A stretch of DNA of 64,000 nucleotides from contig CM060842.1 in assembly GCA_030762175.1 (NCBI GenBank), positions 68,974,001 through 69,038,000 of the forward strand, read 5' to 3'. A program made the position numbers and the translations under genes. Origin of the DNA: Metallyticus violacea (taxonomy: Eukaryota; Arthropoda; Insecta; Mantodea; Metallyticidae). Of the stretch, positions 1 to 11,959 are shown in pieces. Each line of letters opens with the position of its first letter. Position 1 is the stretch's first letter. The notes under the pieces are model-generated. The model was not told the origin of the DNA and ran no database searches. It saw only the letters and a program-made list of their open reading frames with translations.

Positions 1-1734
1 TCGCGGGAAAAGTATCATTACACAATTTACCGCAGGAAAATCGGTCGTTTGAAAGTGCACATAGATCTGTCACTGGAAATTTTGTAAATGCTAATTTTTT
101 CAAATATTTAATGGTGTAAAATTACAGACGCTGCTTTATTTTAATAACTGTGCCTCATCAATTGCAAACAAATATTTTATTGATTGAATATTTATTTTAA
201 ATATATACGCGGTCTGAAATTGAATGTAGTTTCACAACATAATTACTTATAGTACCACTAATACAAATGTAATTGACATATTTATGACTAGATGTATTAC
301 TGTAATCATACATATCAGAATATTAATTATACATATATGCAAAGTCACATATTTTAATTATAAAAAATTAAATAACCTCTATAGAGTTACACAACAAGCT
401 GACAGAAACAAAAACCACGATAAGAGAAAAACAAGTATATAAGCTCTTAGTATTTTTGGATAATTGCAAGTTCTTTGCATTATTTCGTTTGCCATCAAAG
501 TTGTATATGGGTTATCCACAATATAGTTTGTTTGTGTAACCGAATTTGTTATATATTTGAACATTTTGTTCCTTTTGTTAATTCTTTGCATCTCTCTGAT
601 TTACAAGAAATTTTTATACAGTAGATTGCTTACTGAACACTGGATAAAAATATTTTTCTTACACAGAGTTTGATGTAGTCAAAGGTACAATAATTCGTAT
701 TGCAGTAAACTTTTAACGGAATTATTAAGAAAGCCAGAGCTGTGCATCCATGTCAGCCCAAACAAAGCATATAATGGAGAGAAAAGTGAGATGTAATATT
801 AAAAAGCGTTAATCAAGAGAAGTAAAAGAAAGATAAAATTGAGCAAAGAAAACTGAGTAAAGAAGAAACGAAAAATAAACGAAGCAAATCAACATTTTGC
901 GAAAAGAATTAAAATGAAAAAGAAGAAAAGGTGAAATTTTGTAAAAGGGAGGGTGAAATCAAAACTAAAATAACTAATTAATTATTAAGAAATTATTAAA
1001 ACTAACTAATTATTAAGAATGAAAAAATATTAAATATAGTGAAAACACAAAACGGTTGCGAGGCAAGAATAAATAAATAGAAAGTGCATAGAAAAGAAAG
1101 AAAGCATTAAGACAGCCAGAAGGATATCAATATTAGTCTTGGAGAATACAATATGCCATTAATTGTACATCTTAACGGCCAAGAAGTGGAGATGACTTCC
1201 TTCTGTTTACTTGCTACTTGCTAAATGTTTCAAAGCTGTATAGTTATCATCTTCTTCTTCAGATGCTGTAGAACTGAATGATAGTCTACCCTGGAAAACG
1301 CGGTGTCTGTGCGCCTTATGGCTTTGTTCTCCTTTACCCGTTCATTCTCTTGGAAGAATGAAAGTCAACTTCTCCAGCACGTTTCCGTGACCACCTCTAT
1401 TGTTACTTTATGGCTCCCTTAGAGACAGAAGGGCAATGCGCAGGGTGCAGAGAAAATTCCTTTTGGGAATAATAGAAATCACTTACTGGTAATTTGTGGG
1501 ATCAAAGAACTTCATCAAAGGCAACTACAAATATCTACGTAGTTTCTGTGGTTTTGTTCTTTAATTTGTGAACTCAAGTTTGAAGAAATAAATGCAAACG
1601 AGGAGCGAATTTAATATCTCTTGTTTTCATTAACAAATTTAAATTATTTTTTCAAAGCTGAATCATAATTAATTTTACGAACTTTGTATCGAAAAAATGT
1701 TCAATTATATATTGGACTTAAAAGAGATACATTT
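1..1734. other. AT-rich DNA without recognisable genes
   Basis: No splice-bounded or long coding frame is visible. Positions about 780-1110 are strongly purine-rich on the plus strand (GAAAG/AAGAA-type sequence), the kind of strand bias seen in old retrotransposon bodies, but no protein similarity was readable. Positions about 1230-1480 are less AT-rich and of higher complexity, without an identifiable product. Confidence 0.5.
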
Positions 1735-2430
1735 ATCACTGTGATGATTTAGCAATGAAAATAAAGAAATGGAATATATGACAGGAAAACTCTTGGAAGA
1801 ATATGAAAAGTGGAGACAAATATATACCTTAATAAAACAAACATTCAGCAATAGGATCTGACTTACAATATTTAGTTATGGAAAATAGAAAAAAACTGTA
1901 TAAATATACACATTTAGAAGTCAAAATAACTAAAGATGAAAATCATGAAAATGATATAAATGGCAGAATTAACGAAGAAAGATCAGCAGCATAAGAATTA
2001 AGTGCTATTTTATGGGATAAAGATGTTAAAATCAAAACTATAACAAACATATATACCTCTGTAAAAGAGCAGAGTAACACAGATACGAAACCTCACATTT
2101 AAAACAAAAAAGTGTAGCAAAAATTATATGGTGCAAAAATAGATTTGGGCAGCTATAAGGGAAAAGATCAGGGAAAGACACACTCAGAAATAAAGAGAAA
2201 TTAAAGTAGTCAAGACAATCTAAACAGAAGATGGTTTGGCATTATAGATAATATGACAGACGATAGACTGCCAAAAAAGATATGGTTGCTTTCCTATAGA
2301 AAGAAGAAAGAAGAGAAAACTAGAATTAACCTGGATACATGAAATAATTTGAACAATATTGCAAAATGGAGCCTAAAGTATAAAAATAATGGAGAATGGC
2401 TTGAATGAAAATGAATGCAGTTTGATGATG
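1735..2430 (+). mobile_element. Decayed non-LTR retrotransposon (LINE), C-terminal reverse transcriptase to 3' end
   Basis: Reading across stop codons and frameshifts gives a reverse transcriptase relic. The order is a worn catalytic box (HCDDLA in place of YADDL) near 1740; LLEEYEKW near 1795; KYTHLEVKITKDENHEND near 1905 (the usual YLG-I-DG segment); INGRINEERSAA near 1960; an ILWDK segment near 2010; and, near 2225-2330, RWFGIIDNMTDDRLPKK followed by ELTWIHEI. These blocks are collinear with the C-terminal part of a common arthropod LINE class ending in a W-G-H-RM-DDRLPKK-type motif. Many stops show it is dead. The 5' part (endonuclease and N-terminal reverse transcriptase) is absent. Relics of the same general lineage lie at 59.1-59.7 kb and 63.1-63.9 kb. 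Clade assignment would need an alignment. Confidence 0.7.
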
Positions 2431-2730
2431 AGTTGATAAACCAGGTAAACTTCTTAAACAGTTTGCAGGTCAGAATTAATATCTTTAATATGCTTGTTGC
2501 CTTCATAACGAATACTAACATTCTAAATATCTTAAAATCTCTGCTAGCGATCTCAAGCAAACATTTCTGTATGCAACGAGTGCTTTTTAATATCCCAAGC
2601 TGATTGCCAAGTATTCCAGACAGTGAATGAACTTCGATTGTACAAATGACCTGCAGTTCTTTTGTACCTATAGCTACTTGGCACTTGTCTTTTCATATTG
2701 GGGTATTGAAAGGGTGCTGAACTCGAGCTC

Positions 2731-2974
2731 ATTACGGGTGGCGAGGTCGTTAAGTTAGAGGATAATGAACAGGAGGCCTACAATTCGAATCCCATCGGAA
2801 CCGTCCTCTCATTTCCGACTGAGATTTTTGCAGGATTTCCTCAGTCAGTGACAAATACCCAAAAGCTACCTAACGCAAGTCTGCTTCCTAAAACTTCACT
2901 CCGAAATTTATCATTTCATCTCGTGCATAATAAGTGCACACCATATATCTCAGTAGTAAAAGCGGCCATTAAAA
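2731..2974 (+). mobile_element. SINE-A copy, highly diverged
   Basis: This matches the SINE-A consensus seen at 8570 and 21725. It has the A-box region (GGTGGCGAGGTCGTTAAG), a B box (AATTCGAATCCCATC), the central ACTGAG block, the ATCATTTCATCTCGTGCAT block and the end segment CAGTAGTAAAAGCGGCCATTAA. Scattered substitutions and the lack of a clear target duplication point to an old insertion. Confidence 0.8.
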
Positions 2975-3629
2975 CTATCGCAGCGGTTTGATAGTAGAAC
3001 AATAAATTACTATGTCATTTTACTTACTTTCTGTTGTATCAATCAATATCACACAACATATATTGATAAAGTAAAGAACTGTCGTGTTAGCACATGCAAC
3101 AAAACATTACAAACTTTTTTCAATACAGGATGTGATAAATCATATATCACTTTGTACTGGGTAGCAGCTTTGGTCTAAAGAGAAACTGGTGCAAACTGTC
3201 CTCTCTTGGATCGATGTTGCCAAATAATTCCTAAGAAATTTACAAAATCCTTGTTTATTACTATTTTTATTAAAATTATTATTATATAAAACGCATGGAA
3301 ATAATTTCCCTTTCCCCAATACATATGTAGTTTACGAAAATGTAGTAATGAGAAAATAATAGTTTGGGATCTCTAGCAAGAGGGGAAATCTCTCACTACA
3401 GACTCCAAACTATTGTATATAAACAGTTATATTGTTTATATAAAGTTTGCAAATATACGAATATATATACCTTTAACAATGCGAAACAGCTTGGGAAACC
3501 CCCCCTATATAATGGACTCATCCAATGAACTTCGTTGTTCTGCGTCACCGCATCTCGGCAGTTGACTAAAATGCCACGTGATTAATTATGCGCATAATAG
3601 CATGCGAAGTTTACTCGTTAGTAAGCATA
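2975..3629. other. Unassigned AT-rich DNA with one hairpin
   Basis: Nothing coding was recognised. A 10-bp perfect inverted repeat, AATAGTTTGG at 3358-3367 and CCAAACTATT at 3405-3414, could fold into a hairpin with a 37-nt loop. Confidence 0.4.
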
Positions 3630-4133
3630 GTAGGCAAGCAGGTTAATTTAAACCACGTCAGACGGCGTTTCATATTGAATTTGGCGAAAGATGTGTACCA
3701 TAAAATTCTTGCATCCAAAAACTGATTGAAAAGTTAAAGATAACAGGAAACATTCTCACTGAACATTCAGGTCATAAATGATTTTAAAAAATAATAATGG
3801 ATGTAAAAGAACGGTTACTGGTTTCACCATCAAAATCATTAAGGATTTTCCAAGAGATTATACATATTCAATGTGTTAAAGAGCAGGGAGGAAAATGTAT
3901 GTGTTATATGTTCAAGAATTTAACGTGACAAACTATAAAAAATGTGTTCGGCCATCCAAATCTTCCGATTTAAGCCTCTCGACTTCTTTCATTGGGATCT
4001 ATTGAAGGGAAACGTGTACACAAATAAACCACCCACAATCGAATACTTTAAAGTTATACGCCAAGAGATTGAAACCGTTGATATCTCTACTTTGGGAGAA
4101 ATTCCAAAACTTGGAAAAATGCATACAAACTAA
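3630..4133 (+). mobile_element. Internally deleted Tc1/mariner-superfamily DDE transposase relic
   Basis: The N-terminal part reads as a helix-turn-helix region (RQTAFHIEFGERCVP near 3660, VKERLLVSPSKSLRIFQEI near 3800), of the sort found in insect DDE transposases that carry a DUF4817-like N-terminal domain. From about 3942 the frame jumps to the extreme C-terminal part: KPLDFFHWDLLKGNVYTNKP, matching the SPDLTPLDFFLWGYLK-type block that follows the last catalytic aspartate. The catalytic core between them is missing, so the copy is non-autonomous by internal deletion as well as interrupted by stops. A relic with the complementary core segment lies at 40020-40615. Exact termini were not found. 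Confidence 0.65.
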
Positions 4134-5664
4134 ACTGGGATATGGGGGCAAACATCATGAGCAGGTCGTTGAAGATTTGTCTATATAAATAGATTGGAAT
4201 AGAGCATTTAGATAGGTAACACATGATCGATAGACCAGATTATGCAATAAAGTGAAATAAAGAATAGATGACATTGAAAAGCAATATGGAGCAGTTTACA
4301 ATATAAGATTTCCTTTAAATACTATAGGAAATATAAGAAAGAATGGGGAAGGGAAAATATGTGAATGTTTTTAACAGAAGGGTAAAGGGGGGATTTGCTT
4401 TGGACAGAGAAGGAATAGCAGGGTTAGGGGTTAAATGGTTTGAAAGCGATTAAGGAAAAATGTACACTAAGGGATAAAAATACAAAAGAATCTACGTTAT
4501 ATTGTGGAATGTTTAGATAATGAAGTATGGAGAGAAGCAATATGTATCGGATAATGGGATAATTTGCCGAAATTTTGACATTAAAATGTTTTGGAATTGG
4601 CAGCAAGGAGTTTTGGAGAAATTTGGTAACTATGTAGGAAAGGTAAGAGAGATGAGATGGAAGAAAATGATTAAATTAAAGGAAGAAGGTATATGTGGAG
4701 ATAATATTAAAATATGTAGCTAGTGATAAGTAAGGTCTATTAAGTTAATTGCATAAGATCCTAAATAACAAGCACTCTAAGAACAGCTGTACAAATTGCA
4801 AAAGTTAATGTGAAGGAAATACGTAGAATGAAGCACAGATTCATTAATATAAATTTGCAGGATATAAAATTATTATATAAGTAACTAAATTGTTATAGTC
4901 AATAATTAGAGGCCTCTAGCAACAGAATATAAAAGATGAAAGAAAAATATAAATTTAACATTTAAAATGAAAAATAGCTGAAAACGAAAAACTTAATAAA
5001 CCTAAACATTTGAAATTAACTCCAGAAGGTAACATTAAAAGTTTATCCGAAATAGAGATAAGAATAAGTGAAGAAAAGAGTGTAATTAAGAAACTTAATT
5101 CAGGAGTAAGAATATCTTAAACAGAATATCTACTCTGGCATTTTAATGTAACCATAAAACTATATTAATATTAAATAATGCTACAACTTCTATTCCAACG
5201 ATTGCCATTGGTGTGCAGTATCCAAAATGTTGCTGAAAAGCTGGGCCCAATTTTGTAAAAACGGCTACAAAATTTCCAAGCAATATTGCTGATATTAAAT
5301 TTTCAAACCCATACGTGTCTTGCACGCTGAACTTCCGTACACACGCTGTTCAATATCCTGAGAGCCTCTTATTGTCCTATATTGAAGTCGTATTTTCAAC
5401 TTAACAGTTGATATGTGCCAATGGGGTAGTGACCGGGAAAAATTTATACTCTCTAAGGACTTTGTTTTCCCCTCTTTTTGATAAACCAAAATTGTAGAAA
5501 ACATTTCTACCCCTCAGCAGGATTATATCCTAGAAAAATAGCTCCCATAAGGAAATGTGTGATCCGAAGCAAGAAATTACAATATCAGCCATATTGGGCT
5601 CAAAACTAGCAAAGCGAACTTGTAATAAAAATAGTTCCTTAAAATCCTTCAGCCAAACAGTTTC

Positions 5665-5667
<3 letters not shown>
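4134..5667. other. Unassigned AT-rich DNA
   Basis: Positions about 4430-4730 are purine-rich and partly open on the plus strand and might be a retrotransposon fragment, but no conserved block was readable. The rest shows no recognisable gene. Confidence 0.35.

Positions 5668-5700
<33 letters not shown>
5668..5700. repeat. (AT)n microsatellite
   Basis: About 16 uninterrupted AT dinucleotides. A short open frame running through it encodes alternating Tyr/Ile and is not a gene. Confidence 0.95.
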
Positions 5701-5701
<1 letters not shown>

Positions 5702-6487
5702 TTTCTAACAGGAAGAGATTTAAGTAATATTGAGATTTTATTTTATTACGAGCCATCTGAAATGATTAGCCACAAAGATCTTTTTGGTAGATTTTATTTT
5801 ATACTGCGTTTATGACAACTCAAAATTGGTGGTAAAAATAACACACACCAGTAATAAATAAATTGGTTTAGATGGAAAACTTTATAACAATAAGTTGAAT
5901 AAAGGGAATGATCCTGAATGACTTTGCGGTTTACAGACACCAAGAAATTTAATTAAATTGTGACAATTTAGTGGCAAATCAAATTTTATGAATGGTAATA
6001 ACAAGGCCATGTTTGTCTTTCTGGTACAATGATTCAGTGATGACAGTGGCTATTTTGTCATCATGAATGAAAGCACTAATTTTGTGTGTTCATTTCTCAT
6101 TCTGGCATAGAGTACAAAACAAATTGAAGTTGTTGATGGTTGCATTTGAACACTGGAATATTCGAATTAGTAATGCGTGTAAGAGCCGTAATTTACGTTC
6201 TGATTCCATTAATGTTGATATTCTTTTAAAACATATCTTTCAGCCATATATTGGGATTTATATGTTTTCAAGGTATCTATTACTTTAACTTCGTGTTATT
6301 CTACAAAAGAAAATCTTTAAGAATATATATTAGATTATTATATTTATTATTATACTGTTAATAATACATCTTAATATAATTTGAATTAACAGCAGAGAAA
6401 ATAAAGGCAAATATAAAATATTATGCGGAATTTTAGATAACGAATAGATTAAAACAAACGTTAATAGGCTTATATAGAGGAATACTT
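5701..6487. other. Unassigned AT-rich DNA
   Basis: Nothing recognisable. Short open frames here lack splice or family support. Confidence 0.4.
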
Positions 6488-6838
6488 TACTCTGGACCCA
6501 AGATTCTCGAGTTCAAACTTGGCCAGGGTAGATAGATTTTCAGTGTGTAAAAATCTCGAAAGCAAGACCTACTAGAGGTACTTTAAGTTGTGGATCCCAT
6601 GTCCTAGATTTATGGCACGTTAAGTAACTCCATACACGGAATAAGATATCCCTGGACTAAATTAAAGACCGTTTCAAGCCCAAGAAACCTTGATTCCCTG
6701 TCAGATGACGTTGGAAGCGATGCACTTACATCTTTCCCTTTGCCCTCTATCGGGAAATAAGAATACTTGAAACTCTTCTTGGTAATTGAAACCTACCTCA
6801 TTGGAGGCGACCATGCTCCGGGACGGGAATATCAACTA
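6488..6838 (+). mobile_element. SINE-D: tRNA-derived SINE related to SINE-B but with a different 3' half
   Basis: A B-box-like stretch (CGAGTTCAAACTTGGCCAGG) near 6510 is followed by GTGTAAAAATC, then GTACTTTAAGTTGTGGATCC, then TAGATTTATGGCACGTTAA, then GACCGTTTCAAGCCC. These blocks are collinear with SINE-B (compare 62830-62970). After about 6685 the sequence differs completely from SINE-B and continues as an unrelated tail rich in CTTTCCCTTTGCC-type sequence. The A box is worn. No clear target duplication was found, so it is an old copy. Confidence 0.6.
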
Positions 6839-7254
6839 ACAGATGTATAATGAAACTGGAGCATTTGAAACTATGAAAATGATTTGCAAAAGAATAAAAT
6901 GCAAGATATTTTAATACAAGGTATATATCAATATCAGATATAATAGCCACATATGCAAATAAAACAATTTTAAATAATTCACATTAAAATTAGAAATTAA
7001 AAAATAACATAGATATAGATTTCAACTAGGGTTTATAGATTTCCTGTTTCCTTTTATTGGGAAAAGAAAAACGAAGAACAAAAATTGTTAATACGGCTTA
7101 AGATAGAGCTTAATGTGCAATCGTAGGCTCAGATATACTCCATACTATAAATTCTATAAATTATAAAATATTGTTAATAATACAGTGCCACTATCAAATC
7201 TAGATCTTTAAATGCAACAAGCTAGAAAAAGAATAAACAAATGACGTAACATAT
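6839..7254. other. Unassigned AT-rich DNA
   Basis: No recognisable gene, SINE or transposon block was found. Confidence 0.4.
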
Positions 7255-8330
7255 GAGGGGCATTCTAAAAGTCCTCGCCCTGACCAAGAAAACATAGCAT
7301 TTAAGAGAAATGTTTTTTCAACACAGTCACCTTGTAGATCAATGCGTTTAATTCAACGACTTTCCAGCTTATTAATACCTTCAGTAAAATAAAAATTGTT
7401 CAACTGTGAAAAATAAGCGTCTCTTTGCTTCAAACTCGTCACTTCATGTACTTTTCGTCCACCAGCCATTTCTTCAGGCTTGGGAACAAAAAGTTATCGT
7501 TGGGAGCCAAACCCGGTGAATAATGCAGATGTGAAAGCACTTGGAAGTGATGGTTATGCAGTTTTGCAGCAACAATCCCAGTCATGTGTGAAGGTGCATT
7601 ATTATGATGAAAGAGATTTTTTTTTTTGTGGAGGTTTAGCCTAAATAGCATCCTTCAGTTGGTCCAGTAATTAAGCGTAATGCTCACCGGTGATGGTTCT
7701 GCCCTTCTGGAGGTAGTCTACTGACACCACACGACGCAAATCCCAGAAAACTGTAGCCACGACTTTTCCTGCAGATAGAGCTGTTTTCACTTTCTTTGGT
7801 GCACACCTGTTGCCACCCACTGTTTGGACCGCTCCTTTGTCTCTAGCGTACAGTGATGAATCATGTTCTATCTACTGTTATGAAATATCGGAGAAACTCA
7901 CTGAAATTGCGTGCGACATTGTGAATTTGTGTCGCAATCTCGTCGCTCATAGTAGTTTTGGAACGCCCTGAGCGCTCATCATCTTCAACAGAGGTAGAAA
8001 ACTCTTAAATTCAGTTCACATCAGCTCACTTTTTAACCCTTGAAAAAGGAAGGGGGGAAATCCTTTAATGTGGAATTTAACTGCTTTCGTATTTCTGTTG
8101 GAAATAAGCCGTTCAAAACGAAGTACTTTTATCACAGTTCGTATTTCAGTTTTTATCCATTTTGTATAAGCTGTTAACACTAGTTTGTTTGCACGATCGT
8201 CACAAACAAGTGATTGCACTTACGTGTCTGAAACTTTACAGTGCGCCATTTAAAAGATATGAAATTAACAACTATCATAGTAATTTGACCATTTTCACGA
8301 CAATCTGAGAGACTTTTATAACAACCCTGG
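7255..8330 (-). mobile_element. Near full-length mariner element, transposase dead
   Basis: On the minus strand, reading across frameshifts, the mariner transposase is visible almost end to end. The N-terminal helix-turn-helix reads MDK..EIRTVIKYFVLNGLFP, starting near 8165; SVEDDERSGRSKTT lies near 7980; APKK followed by KTALSAGKVVATVFWDL lies near 7800-7720; then GRTITGEHYA, then HHNNAPSHMTGIVAAKLH near 7600, where the second catalytic aspartate has become Asn (HHDNAPSH is usual); then HYSPGLAPNDNFLFPSLKKW, where the catalytic Asp of the SPDLAPSD block is also altered. The plus-strand end near 7255 (GGGGCATTCTAAAAGTCC) looks like a worn terminal repeat. Frameshifts, stops and substituted catalytic residues make it inactive. 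The 48.6-kb mariner is its closest relative here. Confidence 0.85.
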
Positions 8331-8557
8331 TGTAATGACAGGTTTAAAAGTGCAAAAGATAAAGCGTTATATACAAACAATTTGAGATATTTATAATATA
8401 ATTATATTTGGAAAAGTAGAATCTCTTTCTTATTAATAAATATACAATCTATATCATTTCATATATTTGGATATGCATTATATAGTTTAAATACTGCAAT
8501 TTTTAGATGTTCTATGATTTGGCTATCTGCAAACATTGTTTTCATTGCTATCTTATT
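8331..8557. other. AT-rich spacer
   Basis: Nothing recognised between the mariner relic and the target duplication of the next SINE. Confidence 0.4.
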
Positions 8558-8569
8558 AGTATTATTTAA

Positions 8570-8849
8570 TCCGCCACGGGTGGCCGTCGAGGTCGTTAAG
8601 GCACGGACTTGTGAGGGGGAGGTCTGGGGTTTGAATCCCGCCAGGACCGTTCTCCCTGACTAAGGTTTTTTCCAGGTTTTCCTTAGTCCTCGTAACTGGA
8701 AAATGCCGGGGCGATACCCTAAAATTAGGCCTGGAATGTTTCCTTCCTTAAAAAATCCTTTCCCAATCTATCATTTCATCTCATGTATCATCAGTGTTCA
8801 CCGCCTGTGGTGCCTCAGTAGTAAAAAGGGGCGTTAAACACAATTAAAA
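8570..8849 (+). mobile_element. SINE-A copy with 12-bp target-site duplication
   Basis: Complete copy. The tRNA-like head contains an A-box-like region (GGTGGCCGTCGAGGTCGTTAA) and a B box (GGTTTGAATCC). The head resembles a class II (Leu/Ser-type) tRNA. It is followed by a body with CTGACTAAGGTTTTTTCCAG, AAATGCCGGGG and CATTTCATCTCATGTATCAT, and it ends GGGGCGTTAAACACA. The copy is flanked by identical AGTATTATTTAA repeats at 8558-8569 and 8850-8861, diagnostic of target-primed retrotransposition. It has no coding capacity and would be transcribed by Pol III if active. Confidence 0.93.
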
Positions 8850-8861
8850 AGTATTATTTAA

Positions 8862-10309
8862 ACTAAAATGTTTAATAAAGCAAATTTTTTCAGTAATGAA
8901 TTATGTTGTGCCCGTGTTCGTGTTCTGCAGAATGAAACCAAACCACAATTTTGTTATTTATTATATTCATAATAAATTATTTTCAAGGCTAATCTGTATC
9001 AAAAATTATCTGCAATATTACCTAAAACGTTAGTTATTTGCGGTACTCGTTAGTTAATATTTATTTTATATTCAACTTTAAACTGTTTTCTGAGGTTAAA
9101 CATTTATGAGTTGGTTCCTTTCAGCGAAATGTGATCCATTTTAGAAAGTTATGACAAGTAAACTAACGTTAAGCTCATTATTTTTGGCTAAACTCAGTAC
9201 ACTGATAAATTTGTAATTTCGAAATCTAAACGCAACATAAGACACTCCACATGTTGAACATTTTGGAGTAGAAATTAGTTCTAGTACAGAATACACTGCG
9301 ATAGATGGGGATGCTGACATTTATCATAATGTGTTATTGTCTTCTTCTTTGAATACATTTTATCTGTTTTAACACTGGAATTACACTTGAAATTTTTATG
9401 TTCACATCTTTTTTTGTCATACACCCTGTGTTCTGCTATGAATTTTGTACATTGATTGTTTTTATTCAATCTCTTTTGTATGACATTAAAACTATCTCAA
9501 ATAATTTATTTCAACCCTTTGTGTTCTTTTGAATGCACGCATGCTAAAGGGCAGGAATGATAATGTTTAAAAATACGAATTTAATTTGTTGTTTTAGTCT
9601 AAATTTACCGAGATTCATTGCTATTTAGTCTTTGTTTTTATGCATATAAATTTTTGAATTGTAAAATACTTTCAGTAATATGTATAAGTACTAATTTTGG
9701 ATAATATTGGGCAATGCTTGAAAGATTTTGTTAGAAAATCGCTTTACCGTATTTCGCAGCATACTGATATTTCTTAGTTTGTACATATAACAATGAAAGT
9801 TTATGAAATTAAAATCTTGTAACTTTAAATTAGCCAAGAAATATGACTCGAATCATGAAACCAGGCTCAGAAGTTCTATCTTCTTGTAGCTCCTATATTG
9901 ATCAAAGACGGAGATTAAAAGCAAATTCCACTTATCCTGGAAGAAATTGAGAGATGGACTGCATCTGTATGCCAAAGGAAACTGAAACGGGTAACAAGGA
10001 ACTGCTTAAGTAAATGTCAAAAGATGCTTGGAATAAAAAACATAAATTTTTGGTTAATTTCGTCGAGTAAAGTGATTATATTACATTTTTATATCGGTTA
10101 TATGTTTATCGGATGAATGGTATATGAAAACACCACCGGCGATATTCGAGATTCTTGTATTATGGTTCAGACGCAATTGGTTCACCCGGTATAAGGGCTT
10201 ACAACGTAAGAGGTAGGTTTAGTTGGTTTCAGAATGTTTCTAGAACTACTTAGAAATTTGAACTTACTTGGAAATCAAAGCCCCAGACAAATTTTTGAAC
10301 AACTGACTG
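8862..10309. other. Unassigned AT-rich DNA
   Basis: No supported gene. A minus-strand open frame at 9281-9469 is Lys/Asn-rich and lacks splice or homology support. Confidence 0.4.
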
Positions 10310-10900
10310 CGTTACCATAGAAACCTCAATGTAGAAAGCCCTTTCGCCCTGCTTTCTACAAAAAGCGACAGGCGGCCTCGCATTTAGAAAGCAGCATTTT
10401 CTCTTTTCCTTGATTATTACGCCGAAACTCTGGGACTTTTCATTGAGCTGATGAGTCGCTGATATTGTGCAAAGGAGCCGGGTGGTTTAAGATGGCAGCC
10501 GTGCTACTTCTAATTTATGTATGAGCAACGGGGAAGGGGCAGAGTTAATAATTTCAAGTAGTGGTAGTGGCAGTTCCATTGCCGCCACCATCATCACTAT
10601 CTTCAAACTGCAAGAGAAAAGAACATTTGCTGCATTCACCGTCTCCTTTCTGCTCTTTATAGCCGCCCATTCAATCCGCTGTGCCATGATCAAAAAGATG
10701 TTGCCGTTAGAAGTAAAGGAACAGTGTTCAAATAATTCTCTGCTTCCCTTTATCTTTTCTCTTAGAAATATTCCTCTTGCTTTAGCGTCTTGTCCTTTTT
10801 GTAGAAAGTAACAAAGTGAAGTTAATACAGTTCTAAGTGACTTCAATCCGTCTCTGTTTTCATTGTTCATTTGATCAATTTCTTCCAAGACAATGTGTTC
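10310..10900. other. GC-elevated island with overlapping open frames, function unknown
   Basis: This stretch is clearly less AT-rich than its surroundings. It holds a 133-codon frame on the minus strand (10487-10888) and a 96-codon frame on the plus strand (10521-10811) over the same bases. Neither resembles a known family to me, and both being open suggests base composition rather than coding. A 10-bp perfect hairpin (TGTAGAAAGC at 10330-10339, GCTTTCTACA at 10351-10360) lies at its left edge. It could hold an exon, a regulatory element or an unrecognised repeat. Confidence 0.25.
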
Positions 10901-11137
10901 AACTCAGTTTAGAACAACACTTATGTTGGCTTTTATCGTTCTAAATACGCATTGATATTACAATATTGCATCAAAAGCAACAGGAAAATATTTCAAGTTG
11001 TACGAGCACATCTTAGATTTTATGATCTGAGGCAGGGTTGTCCAATGTTCCTTTGTACTCGGGCACATGTGCATGATAACAGGGGTACGCGGGCGCCACG
11101 TTTACGATTTCACTACATCGATACTACGGTTACGGAT

Positions 11138-11328
11138 ACTATGACGACTAATTATAATAATAGTAATAATAATAGTAATAATAATAATAGTAATAATAGT
11201 AATAGTAATAATAGTAATAGTAATAATAGTAATAATAATAGTAATAATAGTAATAATAATAGTAATAATAGTAACAGTAATAATAATAGTAATAATAGTA
11301 ATAATAATAGTAATAATAATATTATATA
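11138..11328. repeat. Compound TAA/TAG trinucleotide microsatellite
   Basis: Roughly 190 bp of interspersed AAT and AGT triplets (TAATAATAGTAATAG-type). It generates an Asn/Ser-repeat open frame (10952-11329) that is low-complexity and not supported as a protein. Confidence 0.95.
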
Positions 11329-11959
11329 AATATAAATATAAAAGTATATTTATTTATACAATTAATGTGAAATTCGGCTCTAGATGCTCGCTGCAAGTTG
11401 AGTGTAACTGGAATAGGCTGCTCTTAACGAGTAATTCAGATGTGAATCTGCCAGGCAGGTATTTGTTTTTTATTATGTTCATATTGGAAAACGAAATTTT
11501 AAGTATACGTTGAACGAAAACAAGAGTACATTTTCAGAGTAATACTAAGCCATGGGATTTTTTTACTGTCAACCAGAGTACAGAAATTGCCACACGTTGC
11601 ATAGAAGAATTTAAAAGAAAAATCTGACTAAAGACTTACAATTTCCATTTCTAATTCTTCAGGATTATAATTTTCGAAGATTTCACACACACTACCTCCA
11701 AGCTCAAAACGTTAACAAAAGTGAAGGGTTATTGACAAACATAATCACGGCAAGCGTTGAAAACTGGCTAATCTATTACGAAATTCGGACCCAGGAGTTT
11801 AAAGACGTTTGGCAAAATATTAAAAATCACGCTTGGTGTCATTAATGGTTAATGCCGTAAATTTTAAATTTGGAAAATATTAAAGAGAACTTTTATTTCT
11901 ATTTAAATGGACAATCCATAGCTTAAGTTATTTTCAAATGCATTAACAACACTTATCAT
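11329..11959. other. Unassigned AT-rich DNA
   Basis: Nothing recognisable as a gene. It may include worn upstream parts of the LINE that becomes readable at about 11960. Confidence 0.35.

Noticed and set aside
4430..4730. Possible LINE fragment in purine-rich sequence
   Set aside because: No ordered conserved blocks could be read, unlike the LINE relics at 1.7, 12, 52, 59 and 63 kb.
10952..11329. 125-codon open frame with a long Asn/Ser repeat
   Set aside because: The repeat part is the TAA/TAG microsatellite read in frame; no start context, splice sites or flanking domain support a protein.
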